Shown: positions 9,216-17,137 of the stretch, piece by piece
Position numbering within the stretch: position 1 is the stretch's first letter
How the letters are laid out: every line of letters begins with the position of its first letter
NCBI GenBank assembly: GCA_030682475.1
Contig: JAUXOA010000047.1
Location: 1-62,315 of the forward strand
DNA from: Rhodoferax sp.
GTDB taxonomy: Bacteria > Pseudomonadota > Gammaproteobacteria > Burkholderiales > Burkholderiaceae_C
Direction of reading: 5' to 3'
DNA length: 62,315 nucleotides
Notes under the pieces: model-generated
Database searches by the model: none
Told to the model about the DNA's origin: nothing
The model's input: only the letters and a program-made list of their open reading frames with translations
Position numbers and translations under genes: made by a program

Positions 9216-10292
9216 ATGAGCCAAGCCCACCCCCCCGAACCCACCCTGTTCGTTGCCCCTGTCTGGTCTGACGCGCAGCGTGAAGCTAATTTCAACGCCT
9301 GGTTGACCGGTCTGGCATCCGCCCATGGCCTGCTCATCAACTCGCTACGCAGTGCCTCGGCAGACGCCAGTTTTCGGCGTTACTTCCGTGTCGATTCGCC
9401 ACAGGGTAGCCGCATCATCATGGATGCACCGCCGGACCAGGAAGACTGCCACCCCTTTGTCCGGATCGCACAGTTGATGGCCGAGGCTAATGTGCTGGTG
9501 CCTCAGGTGCTGGCATGGGACCAGGCCAAAGGCTTTATGCTGCTCACCGACCTCGGGGAGAAGACCATGATGCAGGTGATCAAGCGGGACGACCCGCAGG
9601 CCAACCAGGGCTTGTACCTGCAGGCCGTCGACGCGCTGATCGCCTGGCAAACCGCATCCACCCCGGGTCTGCTGCCAGAGTACGATGAAGTGCTGCTGCG
9701 GCGTGAGCTGGCGCTGTTTCCCGAGTGGTACCTGGCCCGGCACCGGGGGGTGGCGGTCGAAGGCGAGGTGCGCCGCACGCTGGACGACGCTTTCAAGCAC
9801 ATCATCAAATGCAACCTGGCCTGGCCCAGCGTCTATGTGCACCGGGACTTCATGCCCCGCAACTTGATGGTGGGGTCCAAGGCCATGGGCGTGCTGGACT
9901 TTCAGGACGCAGTGTATGGCCCCATCACCTACGACATTGCCAGTTTGATGCGCGACGCGTTCCTGAGCTGGGACGAAGACTTCTGCCTCGACATCACCAT
10001 CCGTTACTGGGAAAAAGCGCGCAAGGCCGGTCTGCCGGTAGGCGACGACTTTGGCGAGTTTTACCGGGGTGTTGAATGGATGGGCCTGCAGCGCCACCTG
10101 AAAGTGACCGGTATTTTTGCCCGCCTCACGCTGCGCGACGGCAAACCCCAGTACCTGGCCGATACGCCGCGCTTTATCAACTACATACGTGCCACCTGCG
10201 AGCGCTATCGCGAACTCAAACCGCTGCTGCGCCTGATCGAACGCGTTGAAGGCATTGAGGTCGCCAGCGGCTATACGTTTGGCAGAATTTAA
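9216..10292 (+). CDS. amgK: N-acetylmuramate/N-acetylglucosamine anomeric kinase, aminoglycoside-phosphotransferase fold
   Basis: 358 aa. AmgK phosphorylates MurNAc (and GlcNAc) at C1 in the peptidoglycan-recycling shortcut to UDP-MurNAc. The APH-type kinase core is seen: ASFRRYFRV at the N-lobe, VHRDFMPRNLMV as catalytic loop and VLDFQDAVYGP as metal-binding aspartate. Divergent placement from lptD is typical of this family. In organisms with the shortcut, murU usually follows; here rsmE follows and no murU is in the window, although ampG lies close by. Only a weak ribosome site (AATGGA) precedes the start. A generic phosphotransferase role cannot be excluded. Confidence 0.85.
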   Translation: MSQAHPPEPTLFVAPVWSDAQREANFNAWLTGLASAHGLLINSLRSASADASFRRYFRVDSPQGSRIIMDAPPDQEDCHPFVRIAQLMAEANVLVPQVLAWDQAKGFMLLTDLGEKTMMQVIKRDDPQANQGLYLQAVDALIAWQTASTPGLLPEYDEVLLRRELALFPEWYLARHRGVAVEGEVRRTLDDAFKHIIKCNLAWPSVYVHRDFMPRNLMVGSKAMGVLDFQDAVYGPITYDIASLMRDAFLSWDEDFCLDITIRYWEKARKAGLPVGDDFGEFYRGVEWMGLQRHLKVTGIFARLTLRDGKPQYLADTPRFINYIRATCERYRELKPLLRLIERVEGIEVASGYTFGRI

Positions 10293-10293
10293 A

Positions 10294-10337
10294 TTAATAG
10301 CTATTAATTTCACAGCTATTAATTTCATAGCAATTAA
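10294..10337. repeat. AT-rich tandem 15-bp repeat between amgK and rsmE
   Basis: TAGCTATTAATTTCA (10298-10312) is followed at once by CAGCTATTAATTTCA (10313-10327) and a partial third unit (10328-10337). TTAATAGCTATTAA at 10294-10307 is also a perfect palindrome. It fills nearly all of the amgK-rsmE gap and leaves rsmE without a visible Shine-Dalgarno. Confidence 0.75.
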
Positions 10338-10342
10338 CCCTC

Positions 10343-11089
10343 ATGCCCCGCTTTTACTGCCCCACACACCTCATTCCCGGCGCCTTGCTGGACCTGCCCG
10401 CTGGTGCCGCTCGACACGTGCAGGTGCTGCGCCTGCAACCCGGCGACAGCATCATCTTGTTCAATGGCGGGCCCGGCATGGCGGGCCGCGGTGGCGAGTT
10501 CGACGCGACTGTCACGCACATGGGCCGCAGCGACGTGCAGGTGCAGGTCGGCAGCCACCACCCGGTAGAACGTGAAGCCTCACGCACCGTGCATCTGGCC
10601 GTGGGCATGCCGGCCAATGAACGCATGGACTGGCTGGTGGAAAAAGCCAGCGAGCTCGGCGTCGCCAGCATCCAGCCGCTGATGACCGAGCGCAGCGTGC
10701 TGCGGCTCAGCGGTGAGCGGGCCGGGAAAAAAGTGGCGCACTGGCAAAGCGTGGCGATTGCGGCGTGCGAGCAATGTGGCGGTAACCGGGTGCCAATGAT
10801 TCACGAGGTCATGGGTTTTGCCGCGTGGGTCAAGGCGCAACCTGCTGCCAGGACCGGGCAAGCCTGGTTGCTGTCCCTGCGGAGCGGCACAGCCGACTTG
10901 CGTGCCGCCGTTAGCGCCTCGGACAACCCGGCCGGGGTCATCACCTTTCTGTCAGGCCCCGAGGGCGGCTTGAGCCCCACCGAGGAAGAAACCGCCCTGG
11001 CCTGCGGCTTTGCGCCCGTCACACTCGGCCCCCGTGTGCTGCGCGCTGAAACCGCCGCCTTGACGGCCTTGGCGGCGTTACTGGTGTAG
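10343..11089 (+). CDS. rsmE: 16S rRNA (uracil1498-N3)-methyltransferase
   Basis: 248 aa. RsmE methylates N3 of U1498 in the decoding region of the 30S subunit. The N-terminus MPRFYCP and PUA-like domain (ARHVQVLRLQPGD) lead into a SPOUT methyltransferase domain with MDWLVEKASELGVASIQPL, EQCGGNRVP, and the knot motifs SGPEGGLSPTEEE and TLGPRVLRAETA. The 5' end directly follows an AT-rich tandem repeat and has no visible ribosome-binding site, so translation may be weak or the repeat may act as the unwinding leader. Convergent with ampG, separated by 2 nt. Confidence 0.94.
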   Translation: MPRFYCPTHLIPGALLDLPAGAARHVQVLRLQPGDSIILFNGGPGMAGRGGEFDATVTHMGRSDVQVQVGSHHPVEREASRTVHLAVGMPANERMDWLVEKASELGVASIQPLMTERSVLRLSGERAGKKVAHWQSVAIAACEQCGGNRVPMIHEVMGFAAWVKAQPAARTGQAWLLSLRSGTADLRAAVSASDNPAGVITFLSGPEGGLSPTEEETALACGFAPVTLGPRVLRAETAALTALAALLV

Positions 11090-11091
11090 CT

Positions 11092-12456
11092 TCAATCAGC
11101 AACCGGTGTGGCTGATGGGGGCGGTTGGCGCTTGACCCTGGACGCCAGCCACACCAGCAGCAACACAGGCACCCCCAGCAAGGCCGTCGCGACGAAAAAA
11201 TGCGGGTAGCCAAAGGCGTCCACGTAGCGGCCCGAATAGCCGGCCAGAAATTTGGGCGCCAGCAACATCATCGAGCTGAACAAGGCGTACTGGGTGGCCG
11301 AATAATCTACATTGGTCAAGCTCGACAGGTAGGCAATGAACGCCGCTGACGCAATGCCGCTGGAGAGGTTGTCAGCCGAGATCACGAAAATAAGCGCCGT
11401 CACATCATGGCCGCGCGTGCTTAAAACCGCGAACAGCAGGTTGCTGGCAGCGCTCAAGACCGCCCCCAGCAGCAAGACCCGCATCACGCCCAGCCGCATC
11501 GACAGCACGCCACCGATAAAAGCGCCGGCCAGGGTCATGATGACACCGTAGATCTTGGTCACCGCCGCCACTTCGTCCTTGCTGTAACCCATATCGACAT
11601 AAAACGGATTCGCCATGATGCCCATCACGATGTCGCTGATACGGTAGCTGCCAATCAGCGCCAGAATCAGCCACGCCTGCCACTGGTAGCGGCGCAAAAA
11701 GTCGGCAAAGGGCTCGACCAGGGCGCCCTTGAGCCATTGCGCCGCATTTCTGGCCGGTGGCATGGCGCGACGAAGTGGCTCGGGTGACAGCAACACCGTC
11801 AGCATTCCCAGCAGCATGCTGGCCGCCATCACCAGGTAGGCGGTTTGCCAGGCGCCGTGCTGGTAGCCGGTGGCGCCCAGGGCGGGCACCACCTCGGCAC
11901 GCGCGGCAATCCACAGCACACCGGCTCCGGCCCAGATCATGGCCAGACGGTAGCCGGTTTGGTAGGCCGCAGCCAACGCGGCTTGGCGGTCGGTATCGGC
12001 CGATTCAATGCGGTACGCATCCAGTGCAATGTCCTGCGTGGCCGAGCCGAAAGCCACGGCCAGTGCACCCCAGACCACCGGCTGCAGGGCAACCTGGGGG
12101 TCATTGAACGACATCGCCACCAGGCCGGCCATCACGGCTATTTGGGCCAGCAGCAGCCAACTGCGCCGGCGTCCGAGCCAGCGCGTCAGCAGCGGAATGG
12201 GCATCCGGTCCACCAACGGCGCCCAGACCCATTTGAAGGCATAGGCCAGGCCAACCCAACTCAGGTAACCAATGGTGGTGCGGTCAATCCCCGCTTCACG
12301 CAGCCAGAAACTCAAGGTGCCCAGCACCAGCAGCAAGGGCAGCCCGGCAGAAAACCCCAACAGCAGCATGCGCAGTGTGGGCGGCTCCAGGTAAACCTTG
12401 AACGTGGCTGGCCAGGAGGGCTTGATTTGGGGGGCGTCGGATGCATTGGGTGTCAT
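11092..12456 (-). CDS. ampG: AmpG-family muropeptide permease (MFS)
   Basis: 454 aa, about 12-14 hydrophobic segments. AmpG imports anhydromuropeptides from the periplasm for cell-wall recycling, which also feeds beta-lactamase regulation in some bacteria. Seen: LLLGFSAGLPLLLVLGTLSFWL at the first helix (shown in part), WVGLAYAFKWVWAPLVDR, and SATQDIALDAYRIE, a signature of AmpG. The frame is open further upstream to 12903, but ATG 12456 (MTPNASDAPQ) fits the family start and avoids overlap with the divergent M48 gene. The nearby amgK points to a peptidoglycan-recycling neighbourhood. Confidence 0.9.
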   Translation of the reverse strand: MTPNASDAPQIKPSWPATFKVYLEPPTLRMLLLGFSAGLPLLLVLGTLSFWLREAGIDRTTIGYLSWVGLAYAFKWVWAPLVDRMPIPLLTRWLGRRRSWLLLAQIAVMAGLVAMSFNDPQVALQPVVWGALAVAFGSATQDIALDAYRIESADTDRQAALAAAYQTGYRLAMIWAGAGVLWIAARAEVVPALGATGYQHGAWQTAYLVMAASMLLGMLTVLLSPEPLRRAMPPARNAAQWLKGALVEPFADFLRRYQWQAWLILALIGSYRISDIVMGIMANPFYVDMGYSKDEVAAVTKIYGVIMTLAGAFIGGVLSMRLGVMRVLLLGAVLSAASNLLFAVLSTRGHDVTALIFVISADNLSSGIASAAFIAYLSSLTNVDYSATQYALFSSMMLLAPKFLAGYSGRYVDAFGYPHFFVATALLGVPVLLLVWLASRVKRQPPPSATPVAD

Positions 12457-12499
12457 ACGGGAATAATACGCGCAGCCCTGTAAAATTTTCAGACCGCGC

Positions 12500-13360
12500 A
12501 TGAACACCCCCCCAGCTTTTATCCAAGCCATCGCCCTGCGTCTGCCGCGTCGAATGGTTCTGCCGACCCTGGCGCTGTGGCTGCTACTGTCACCCGCAGC
12601 CCTCCCGCTTGCCGTGGCGCGTGAAGGCGTTGCCGTGGGCGGCAACTCGGCCTTCAGCAAGCTGGTGCCAGCCGACACCGTGGAGCATTCCGCCGGCCAG
12701 CAATATGCCGACATGCTGCAACAGGCCGCTGCCAAAAACGCGCTGGGCGCCAAAGACCACCCCCAGGTGCAGCGCCTGCGCGCCATTGCCAACAGGATCA
12801 TTCCCTTTGCTGTCGCCTGGAACCCGCGCGCCCGCGACTGGCGCTGGGAGGTTAACCTGATTGGCAGCCAACAAATCAACGCCTTTTGCATGCCCGGCGG
12901 CAAAATTGTGTTTTACAGCGGCATTCTGGCGCAACTCAAGCTCACCGATGACGAGGTGGCGATGGTGATGGGCCATGAAATTGCCCATGCCCTGCGCGAG
13001 CACGCGCGTGCTCGCATGGCCAAGAACGCCGCCACCGGCATCGGCGCCAGCCTGTTGAGCCAGGTACTCGGCCTGGGCCAGCTCGGGCAAACGGTGACCC
13101 ACTACGGCGCCCAGTTGCTGAGCTTGCAATTCAGCCGCTCCGATGAATCCGAAGCCGACCTGGTCGGCATGGAGCTGGCCGCCCGCGCTGGCTACAACCC
13201 CAGGGCGGGTATCACGCTATGGCAAAAAATGGCGGCCGCCAGCAAAGGTGCACCGCCGCAGTGGCTGTCCACCCACCCCTCCGGCAACTCCCGTATCGCC
13301 GATATTGAAAAGAATTTGCCTCAAGTGATGCCGCTTTATGAGCGCGCCAAGAAGGGATAA
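12500..13360 (+). CDS. Periplasmic M48-family zinc metalloprotease (LoiP/YcaL/BepA-like)
   Basis: 286 aa. An N-terminal segment (residues 18-40, VLPTLALWLLLSPAALPLAVA) acts as signal peptide or anchor. The zinc site is complete: HEIAHALREH (HExxH) and the third ligand in DESEADLVGMELAARAGYNP. CMPGGKIVFYSGIL and WLSTHPSGNSRI are further M48 landmarks. Relatives degrade misfolded or stalled outer-membrane proteins such as LptD. Short M48 proteins without TPR repeats fit the LoiP/YcaL type better than BepA. It starts divergently from ampG and ends at a hairpin. Confidence 0.88.
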   Translation: MNTPPAFIQAIALRLPRRMVLPTLALWLLLSPAALPLAVAREGVAVGGNSAFSKLVPADTVEHSAGQQYADMLQQAAAKNALGAKDHPQVQRLRAIANRIIPFAVAWNPRARDWRWEVNLIGSQQINAFCMPGGKIVFYSGILAQLKLTDDEVAMVMGHEIAHALREHARARMAKNAATGIGASLLSQVLGLGQLGQTVTHYGAQLLSLQFSRSDESEADLVGMELAARAGYNPRAGITLWQKMAAASKGAPPQWLSTHPSGNSRIADIEKNLPQVMPLYERAKKG

Positions 13361-13377
13361 CGCTGGTCCCGATTTAC

Positions 13378-13401
13378 TGCGTCAAAGCTATTCTTGACGC
13401 A
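13378..13401 (+). terminator. Hairpin after the M48 protease gene
   Basis: TGCGTCAA (13378-13385) and TTGACGCA (13394-13401) form a perfect 8-bp stem with an 8-nt loop 18 nt after the stop codon. It is followed by AATAAAGG and not a T run, so it is a weak terminator candidate. Confidence 0.4.
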
Positions 13402-13505
13402 ATAAAGGTGCTTGATTAAGCCATTTCTACGCAAAACATGAGGGCTTTCTTCACCCGACAGGGGAGATAATTCATGATTCTGCGGCCCTCAACAAAGCCT
13501 TTCCC

Positions 13506-15128
13506 ATGAACCTCACCGAATCCCTGCTGCACGCCCTCAAGGCGCACGGTGCGAAGCAAATATTTGGCATCCCCGGCGACTTTGCGCTGCCCTATTTCCG
13601 CATCATCGAGCAGTCGGCCATCCTGCCCTTGCACACCTTGTCGCACGAGCCAGGCGTGGGCTTTGCGGCCGATGCCTGTGGCCGCATCAGTGGCGGTCTG
13701 GGCGTGGCGGCGGTCACTTACGGTGCCGGCGCCCTGAACATGGTCAACGCGGTGGCCTCGGCCTACGCCGAGAAATCGCCGCTGGTGGTGCTGTCGGGCG
13801 GACCGGGCAAGGGCGAGTCGCAATCGGGCTTTTTACTGCACCACCAGGCCAAGACACTCGATTCACAGTTCCAGATTTACAAGGAAATCACCTGCGACCA
13901 GATCCGGCTGGACGACGCCCGGCGTGCCCCCGCCGATATCGCCCGGGCCCTGGCCAACTGCCTGCGCCACTCGCGACCGGTGTACATCGAGATGCCACGC
14001 GACATGGTGGCCGAGCCCTGTCTGCCAGTGACGCCGGAGCCAGCCATCGAACCGGACCCGGAAGCCCTGGACGCTTGCGTCACCGACATACTGCAGCGGC
14101 TGGCCGCAGCGAGCTCGCCGGTCTTGATGGCCGGGGTGGAAGTGCGTCGCTTCGGACTGGAAGCCCGCGTGGCGGAACTGTCACGACGGCTCGCCCTGCC
14201 GGTGGTCACCAGCTTCATGGGGCGCGGCCTGCTGGCCGATGCCGATGCCCCGCTGCTGGGCACCTACCTGGGCGTGGCCGGCGCGCCCGAGATCACCGGG
14301 CTGGTGGAGAACTCGGACGGCCTGTTTCTGCTCGGCGTTATCGTCTCGGACACCAATTTTGCCGTGTCCGAAAAGAAGATCGACATGCGCAAGACCATTC
14401 AGGCGCTGGGCGGTCAGGTCACCCTGGGTTACCACACCTATGCGCAGTTGCCACTGGCAGCGCTGGTGGATCGTCTGCTGGCACGCGTGCCGGCCAGCGG
14501 CAAGGTGTTTTCGGTCACGCGCCCGGCCTTCCCGCACGGCATGGTGGCGGACGCGGCCGGCATCACGCCGACCGACATTGCCACCGCCGTCAACGACCTG
14601 ATGGCAGAACACGGCAAATTCCCGATTGCCTCCGACGTGGGTGACTGCCTGTTCACCGCCATGGATATCGAACACACCGCGCTGGTGGCGCCGGGCTACT
14701 ACGCCACCATGGGTTTCGGCGTGCCGGCCGGTCTGGGCCTGCAGGCCGCCACCGGGCAGCGCCCGCTGATTCTGGTGGGCGACGGTGCCTTTCAGATGAC
14801 CGGCTGGGAGCTGGGCAATTGCCGGCGCTACGGCTGGGACCCGATCGTGCTGCTGTTCAACAACGCGAGCTGGGAAATGCTGCGCACCTTCCAGCCCGAG
14901 TCCAGCTTCAATGACCTGGACCGCTGGGGTTTTGCCGAGATGGCGGCCGGCATGGGCGGTGACGGGGTACGCGTCAACACCCGCGCCGAATTCAAGGCCG
15001 CGCTGGACCGGGCGGTGGCCACCCGCGGGCGCTTTCAGTTGATTGACATCACGCTGCCACGGGGCGTGCTGTCCGACACCCTGACCCGCTTTGTGGCCGG
15101 GGTCAAACGACTTAACGCGCCGAAATAG
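13506..15128 (+). CDS. Indolepyruvate/phenylpyruvate decarboxylase (ThDP-dependent)
   Basis: 540 aa. Non-oxidatively decarboxylates aromatic 2-oxo acids to aldehydes, a step in Ehrlich-type catabolism and in indole-3-acetate formation. The N-terminus FGIPGDFALPYFRI and LSHEPGVGFAADACGR (catalytic Glu in HEPG) and TYGAGALNMVNAVASAYAEK resemble Azospirillum IpdC/PpdC, as I remember that family, more than yeast Pdc. The ThDP/Mg motif is GDGAFQMTGWELGN followed by LLFNNASWEML. The closest match in style is to the phenylpyruvate decarboxylase branch, so substrate preference is open. Single gene, convergent with the hydrolase at 15157. Confidence 0.85.
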   Translation: MNLTESLLHALKAHGAKQIFGIPGDFALPYFRIIEQSAILPLHTLSHEPGVGFAADACGRISGGLGVAAVTYGAGALNMVNAVASAYAEKSPLVVLSGGPGKGESQSGFLLHHQAKTLDSQFQIYKEITCDQIRLDDARRAPADIARALANCLRHSRPVYIEMPRDMVAEPCLPVTPEPAIEPDPEALDACVTDILQRLAAASSPVLMAGVEVRRFGLEARVAELSRRLALPVVTSFMGRGLLADADAPLLGTYLGVAGAPEITGLVENSDGLFLLGVIVSDTNFAVSEKKIDMRKTIQALGGQVTLGYHTYAQLPLAALVDRLLARVPASGKVFSVTRPAFPHGMVADAAGITPTDIATAVNDLMAEHGKFPIASDVGDCLFTAMDIEHTALVAPGYYATMGFGVPAGLGLQAATGQRPLILVGDGAFQMTGWELGNCRRYGWDPIVLLFNNASWEMLRTFQPESSFNDLDRWGFAEMAAGMGGDGVRVNTRAEFKAALDRAVATRGRFQLIDITLPRGVLSDTLTRFVAGVKRLNAPK

Positions 15129-15156
15129 GTGTCGTCTGCGCCTGGCGGCGCCGGCC

Positions 15157-15795
15157 TCAAGTCCCACCGACATACGGGTTGCTTTGGCGCTCGCGCCCAA
15201 AGCTGCTCTCCGGCCCATGGCCAGGAATGAACACGGTGGCGTCGCCCATTGGCCACAGGCGCTGCACGATGCTGGCAATCAGCGTGGCGTGGTCACCCTG
15301 CGGAAAATCGGTGCGCCCGATGGAGCCAACAAACAGCACATCACCGACAAAAGCACGCCCGATCTCTGGCGCATGAAACACCACATGGCCCGGCGTGTGG
15401 CCGGGGCAGTGACGCACATTGAGCGTGCAGTGGCCGACCGTGACGGTGTCTCCGTCAAACAACCAGCGCGTGGGGGTGAAAACGTCTGCATGGGGAAAGC
15501 CGAACATGCGGCCCTGCTCGGGCAGGCCATCAATCCAGAACTGATCCGCCGGATGCGGGCCAATGATGGGCAGCTTGAGCTGGTTGGCCAACTCGGCCGT
15601 ACCGCCGGCGTGGTCAATGTGGCCATGGGTCAGCCAGATCTGCGTCAGCGTCAACCCCTGGCGCTTGACTTCGGCGAGCAGCAGGTCGAGATCGCCTCCG
15701 GGGTCGATAACGGCCGCCTGCAGGGTCTCATCGCACCAGACGATAGAGCAGTTTTGATCAAAATCGGTGACCGGGATCGTGGTGTAGTTCAGCAT
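15157..15795 (-). CDS. Metallo-beta-lactamase-fold hydrolase, glyoxalase II-like (YcbL type)
   Basis: 212 aa. The first metal motif is LTHGHIDHAGGTAEL (HxHxDH); later ligands are in RHCPGHTPGHVVFH, FVGDVLFVGSIGRTDFP and VFIPGHGPESSFGRE. The length matches the short YcbL-type type II glyoxalases that hydrolyse small thioesters, lacking the C-terminal glutathione-binding domain of classical GloB. Substrate unknown. It lies 42 nt upstream of the Bug receptor stop, in the same direction, and could be read through from that operon. Confidence 0.87.
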   Translation of the reverse strand: MLNYTTIPVTDFDQNCSIVWCDETLQAAVIDPGGDLDLLLAEVKRQGLTLTQIWLTHGHIDHAGGTAELANQLKLPIIGPHPADQFWIDGLPEQGRMFGFPHADVFTPTRWLFDGDTVTVGHCTLNVRHCPGHTPGHVVFHAPEIGRAFVGDVLFVGSIGRTDFPQGDHATLIASIVQRLWPMGDATVFIPGHGPESSFGRERQSNPYVGGT

Positions 15796-15836
15796 GGTTG
15801 GGACGATTGCCGCCTGATGGGAGCCAGGCCGACTAT

Positions 15837-16796
15837 TTATTGCGGCTCAATCTTGGCATCGCGGATGGCCTTGGCCCACTTGACCGTTTCCAGGCGGCTG
15901 CGCTGGGCCAGGGCTTCAGGCGTTCCGGGGTCGACCGCAAAACCGATCGATGCGAACTTGTCCTGGATCTCCTTGCTCTGTGCCGCGGCATTGATGGCCT
16001 GGTTGAGCTTGCCAATGATCTCGGCTGGCGTTCCGGCTGGCGCAAACATGGCGAAGTAGGCGATCAACTCATAGTCTTTGAGGCCCAAGGCCTCGTTGAC
16101 CGACGGCAGCTCAGGAATCGCCGGCGAGCGCTGGGCCGAGGTCACGGCCAGGCCGCGAATCTTGCCAGCCTTGACCTGGGGCAGCATGACGGCAAAGTCG
16201 GCGCTGAACATCATCACTTGGCCACCGATGAGGTCGGTCATGGCGGCAGGACCGCTTTTGTAGGGCACATTGGTCATCTGGATGCCCGTCATGCCGGCCA
16301 TCACTTCAGAGGAGACCAGTTGCGAGGTGCTGGCGCTGGCAAAGGTGACATGGCCCGGCTTGGCCTTGGCCAGATCAACAAATTCGCGCAGGGTCTTGGC
16401 CGGCACCTCGTTGTTGACCGCAATGATCAGCGGCACCGAGCCCATGTAGCCCAAGGGTGCAAAGGCAGTGTCCTGGTCGTAGGGGAGCTTTTTCATCAAG
16501 CTCTTGAGGGCCGCGTTGGTGCTGTTGGTTCCGATCAGGATGGTGTAGCCGTCAGGTGCGGACTTGGCAACCGCGTCGGCCCCCAGCATGCCGTTGACGC
16601 CGGCCTTGTTTTCCACCACGATGGTCTGCCCCAGCGTTTCCGACATCTTGGCCGCGAAAGCGCGTCCAATCTGGTCGGTCGCGCTGCCGGCGGCAAAAGG
16701 CACGATGGCCTTGATGGGCTTGTTCGGATAGGTCTGGCCGAACACGGCAAAAGAAAAACTGGCCACAGCCAGAAAAAGAATCGATTTGCACTTCAT
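15837..16796 (-). CDS. Bug-family tripartite tricarboxylate transporter receptor
   Basis: 319 aa. Periplasmic substrate-binding protein of the TctC/Bug family. ATG 16796 begins a signal peptide (MKCKSILFLAVASFSFAVFG) and is preceded by AGGAGA; a longer frame opens to 16874 but overlaps the upstream gene. Mature start TYPNKPIKAIVPFAAGSATD is typical, as are GMLGADAVAKSAPDGYT and VPYKSGPAAMTDLIGGQV. No TctA/TctB membrane genes are nearby, which is usual for the many orphan Bug proteins of Burkholderiales. It is the third gene after an AtuA-like pair, suggesting it delivers that pathway's organic-acid substrate. Confidence 0.92.
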   Translation of the reverse strand: MKCKSILFLAVASFSFAVFGQTYPNKPIKAIVPFAAGSATDQIGRAFAAKMSETLGQTIVVENKAGVNGMLGADAVAKSAPDGYTILIGTNSTNAALKSLMKKLPYDQDTAFAPLGYMGSVPLIIAVNNEVPAKTLREFVDLAKAKPGHVTFASASTSQLVSSEVMAGMTGIQMTNVPYKSGPAAMTDLIGGQVMMFSADFAVMLPQVKAGKIRGLAVTSAQRSPAIPELPSVNEALGLKDYELIAYFAMFAPAGTPAEIIGKLNQAINAAAQSKEIQDKFASIGFAVDPGTPEALAQRSRLETVKWAKAIRDAKIEPQ

Positions 16797-16834
16797 GTTG
16801 ATGTCTCCTGTTAAAAATAGTTGAGGCCCCGAGC

Positions 16835-17137
16835 CTATTCGATGGACATGCCGAGAATGGCCGAACTCAGACACTTGCCATGCGCATCGAGCGCCAGAGA
16901 TCGGGTGACACCCCCGCCCAGCGCGTCGTGCAGAACGAAGTTCAACGCACCCAGATGCGGCACGACGTAGCGCTCAACCTCGCCTTTGACGATGTCCGCA
17001 TAATACGCACGCACACGCTGCGCCGTCACGCAGCGCTCAATTGCAGGGAAATCCTTGAGATCATAAGCAATGACAGAAATGATGGCCCGGTTTCCCTTGT
17101 CTCCGGTACGGGAATGGGCAATTTCTCGCAGCAGCAT
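16835..17137 (-). CDS. AtuA-like ferredoxin-fold small protein
   Basis: 100 aa. It resembles the short partner subunit commonly encoded after AtuA-family proteins: LREIAHSRTGDKGNRAIISVIAY at the N-terminus (here given in part) and VVPHLGALNFVLHDALGGGVTRSL in the middle. Its ATG follows the AtuA-like stop with no gap, indicating translational coupling. No catalytic residues can be named; it may complete the active unit of the larger protein. Confidence 0.8.
   Translation of the reverse strand: MLLREIAHSRTGDKGNRAIISVIAYDLKDFPAIERCVTAQRVRAYYADIVKGEVERYVVPHLGALNFVLHDALGGGVTRSLALDAHGKCLSSAILGMSIE

Noticed and set aside
12457..12903. Upstream extension of ampG by 149 codons
   Set aside because: It runs across the divergent M48 gene and lacks similarity; MTPNASDAPQ is the normal start.
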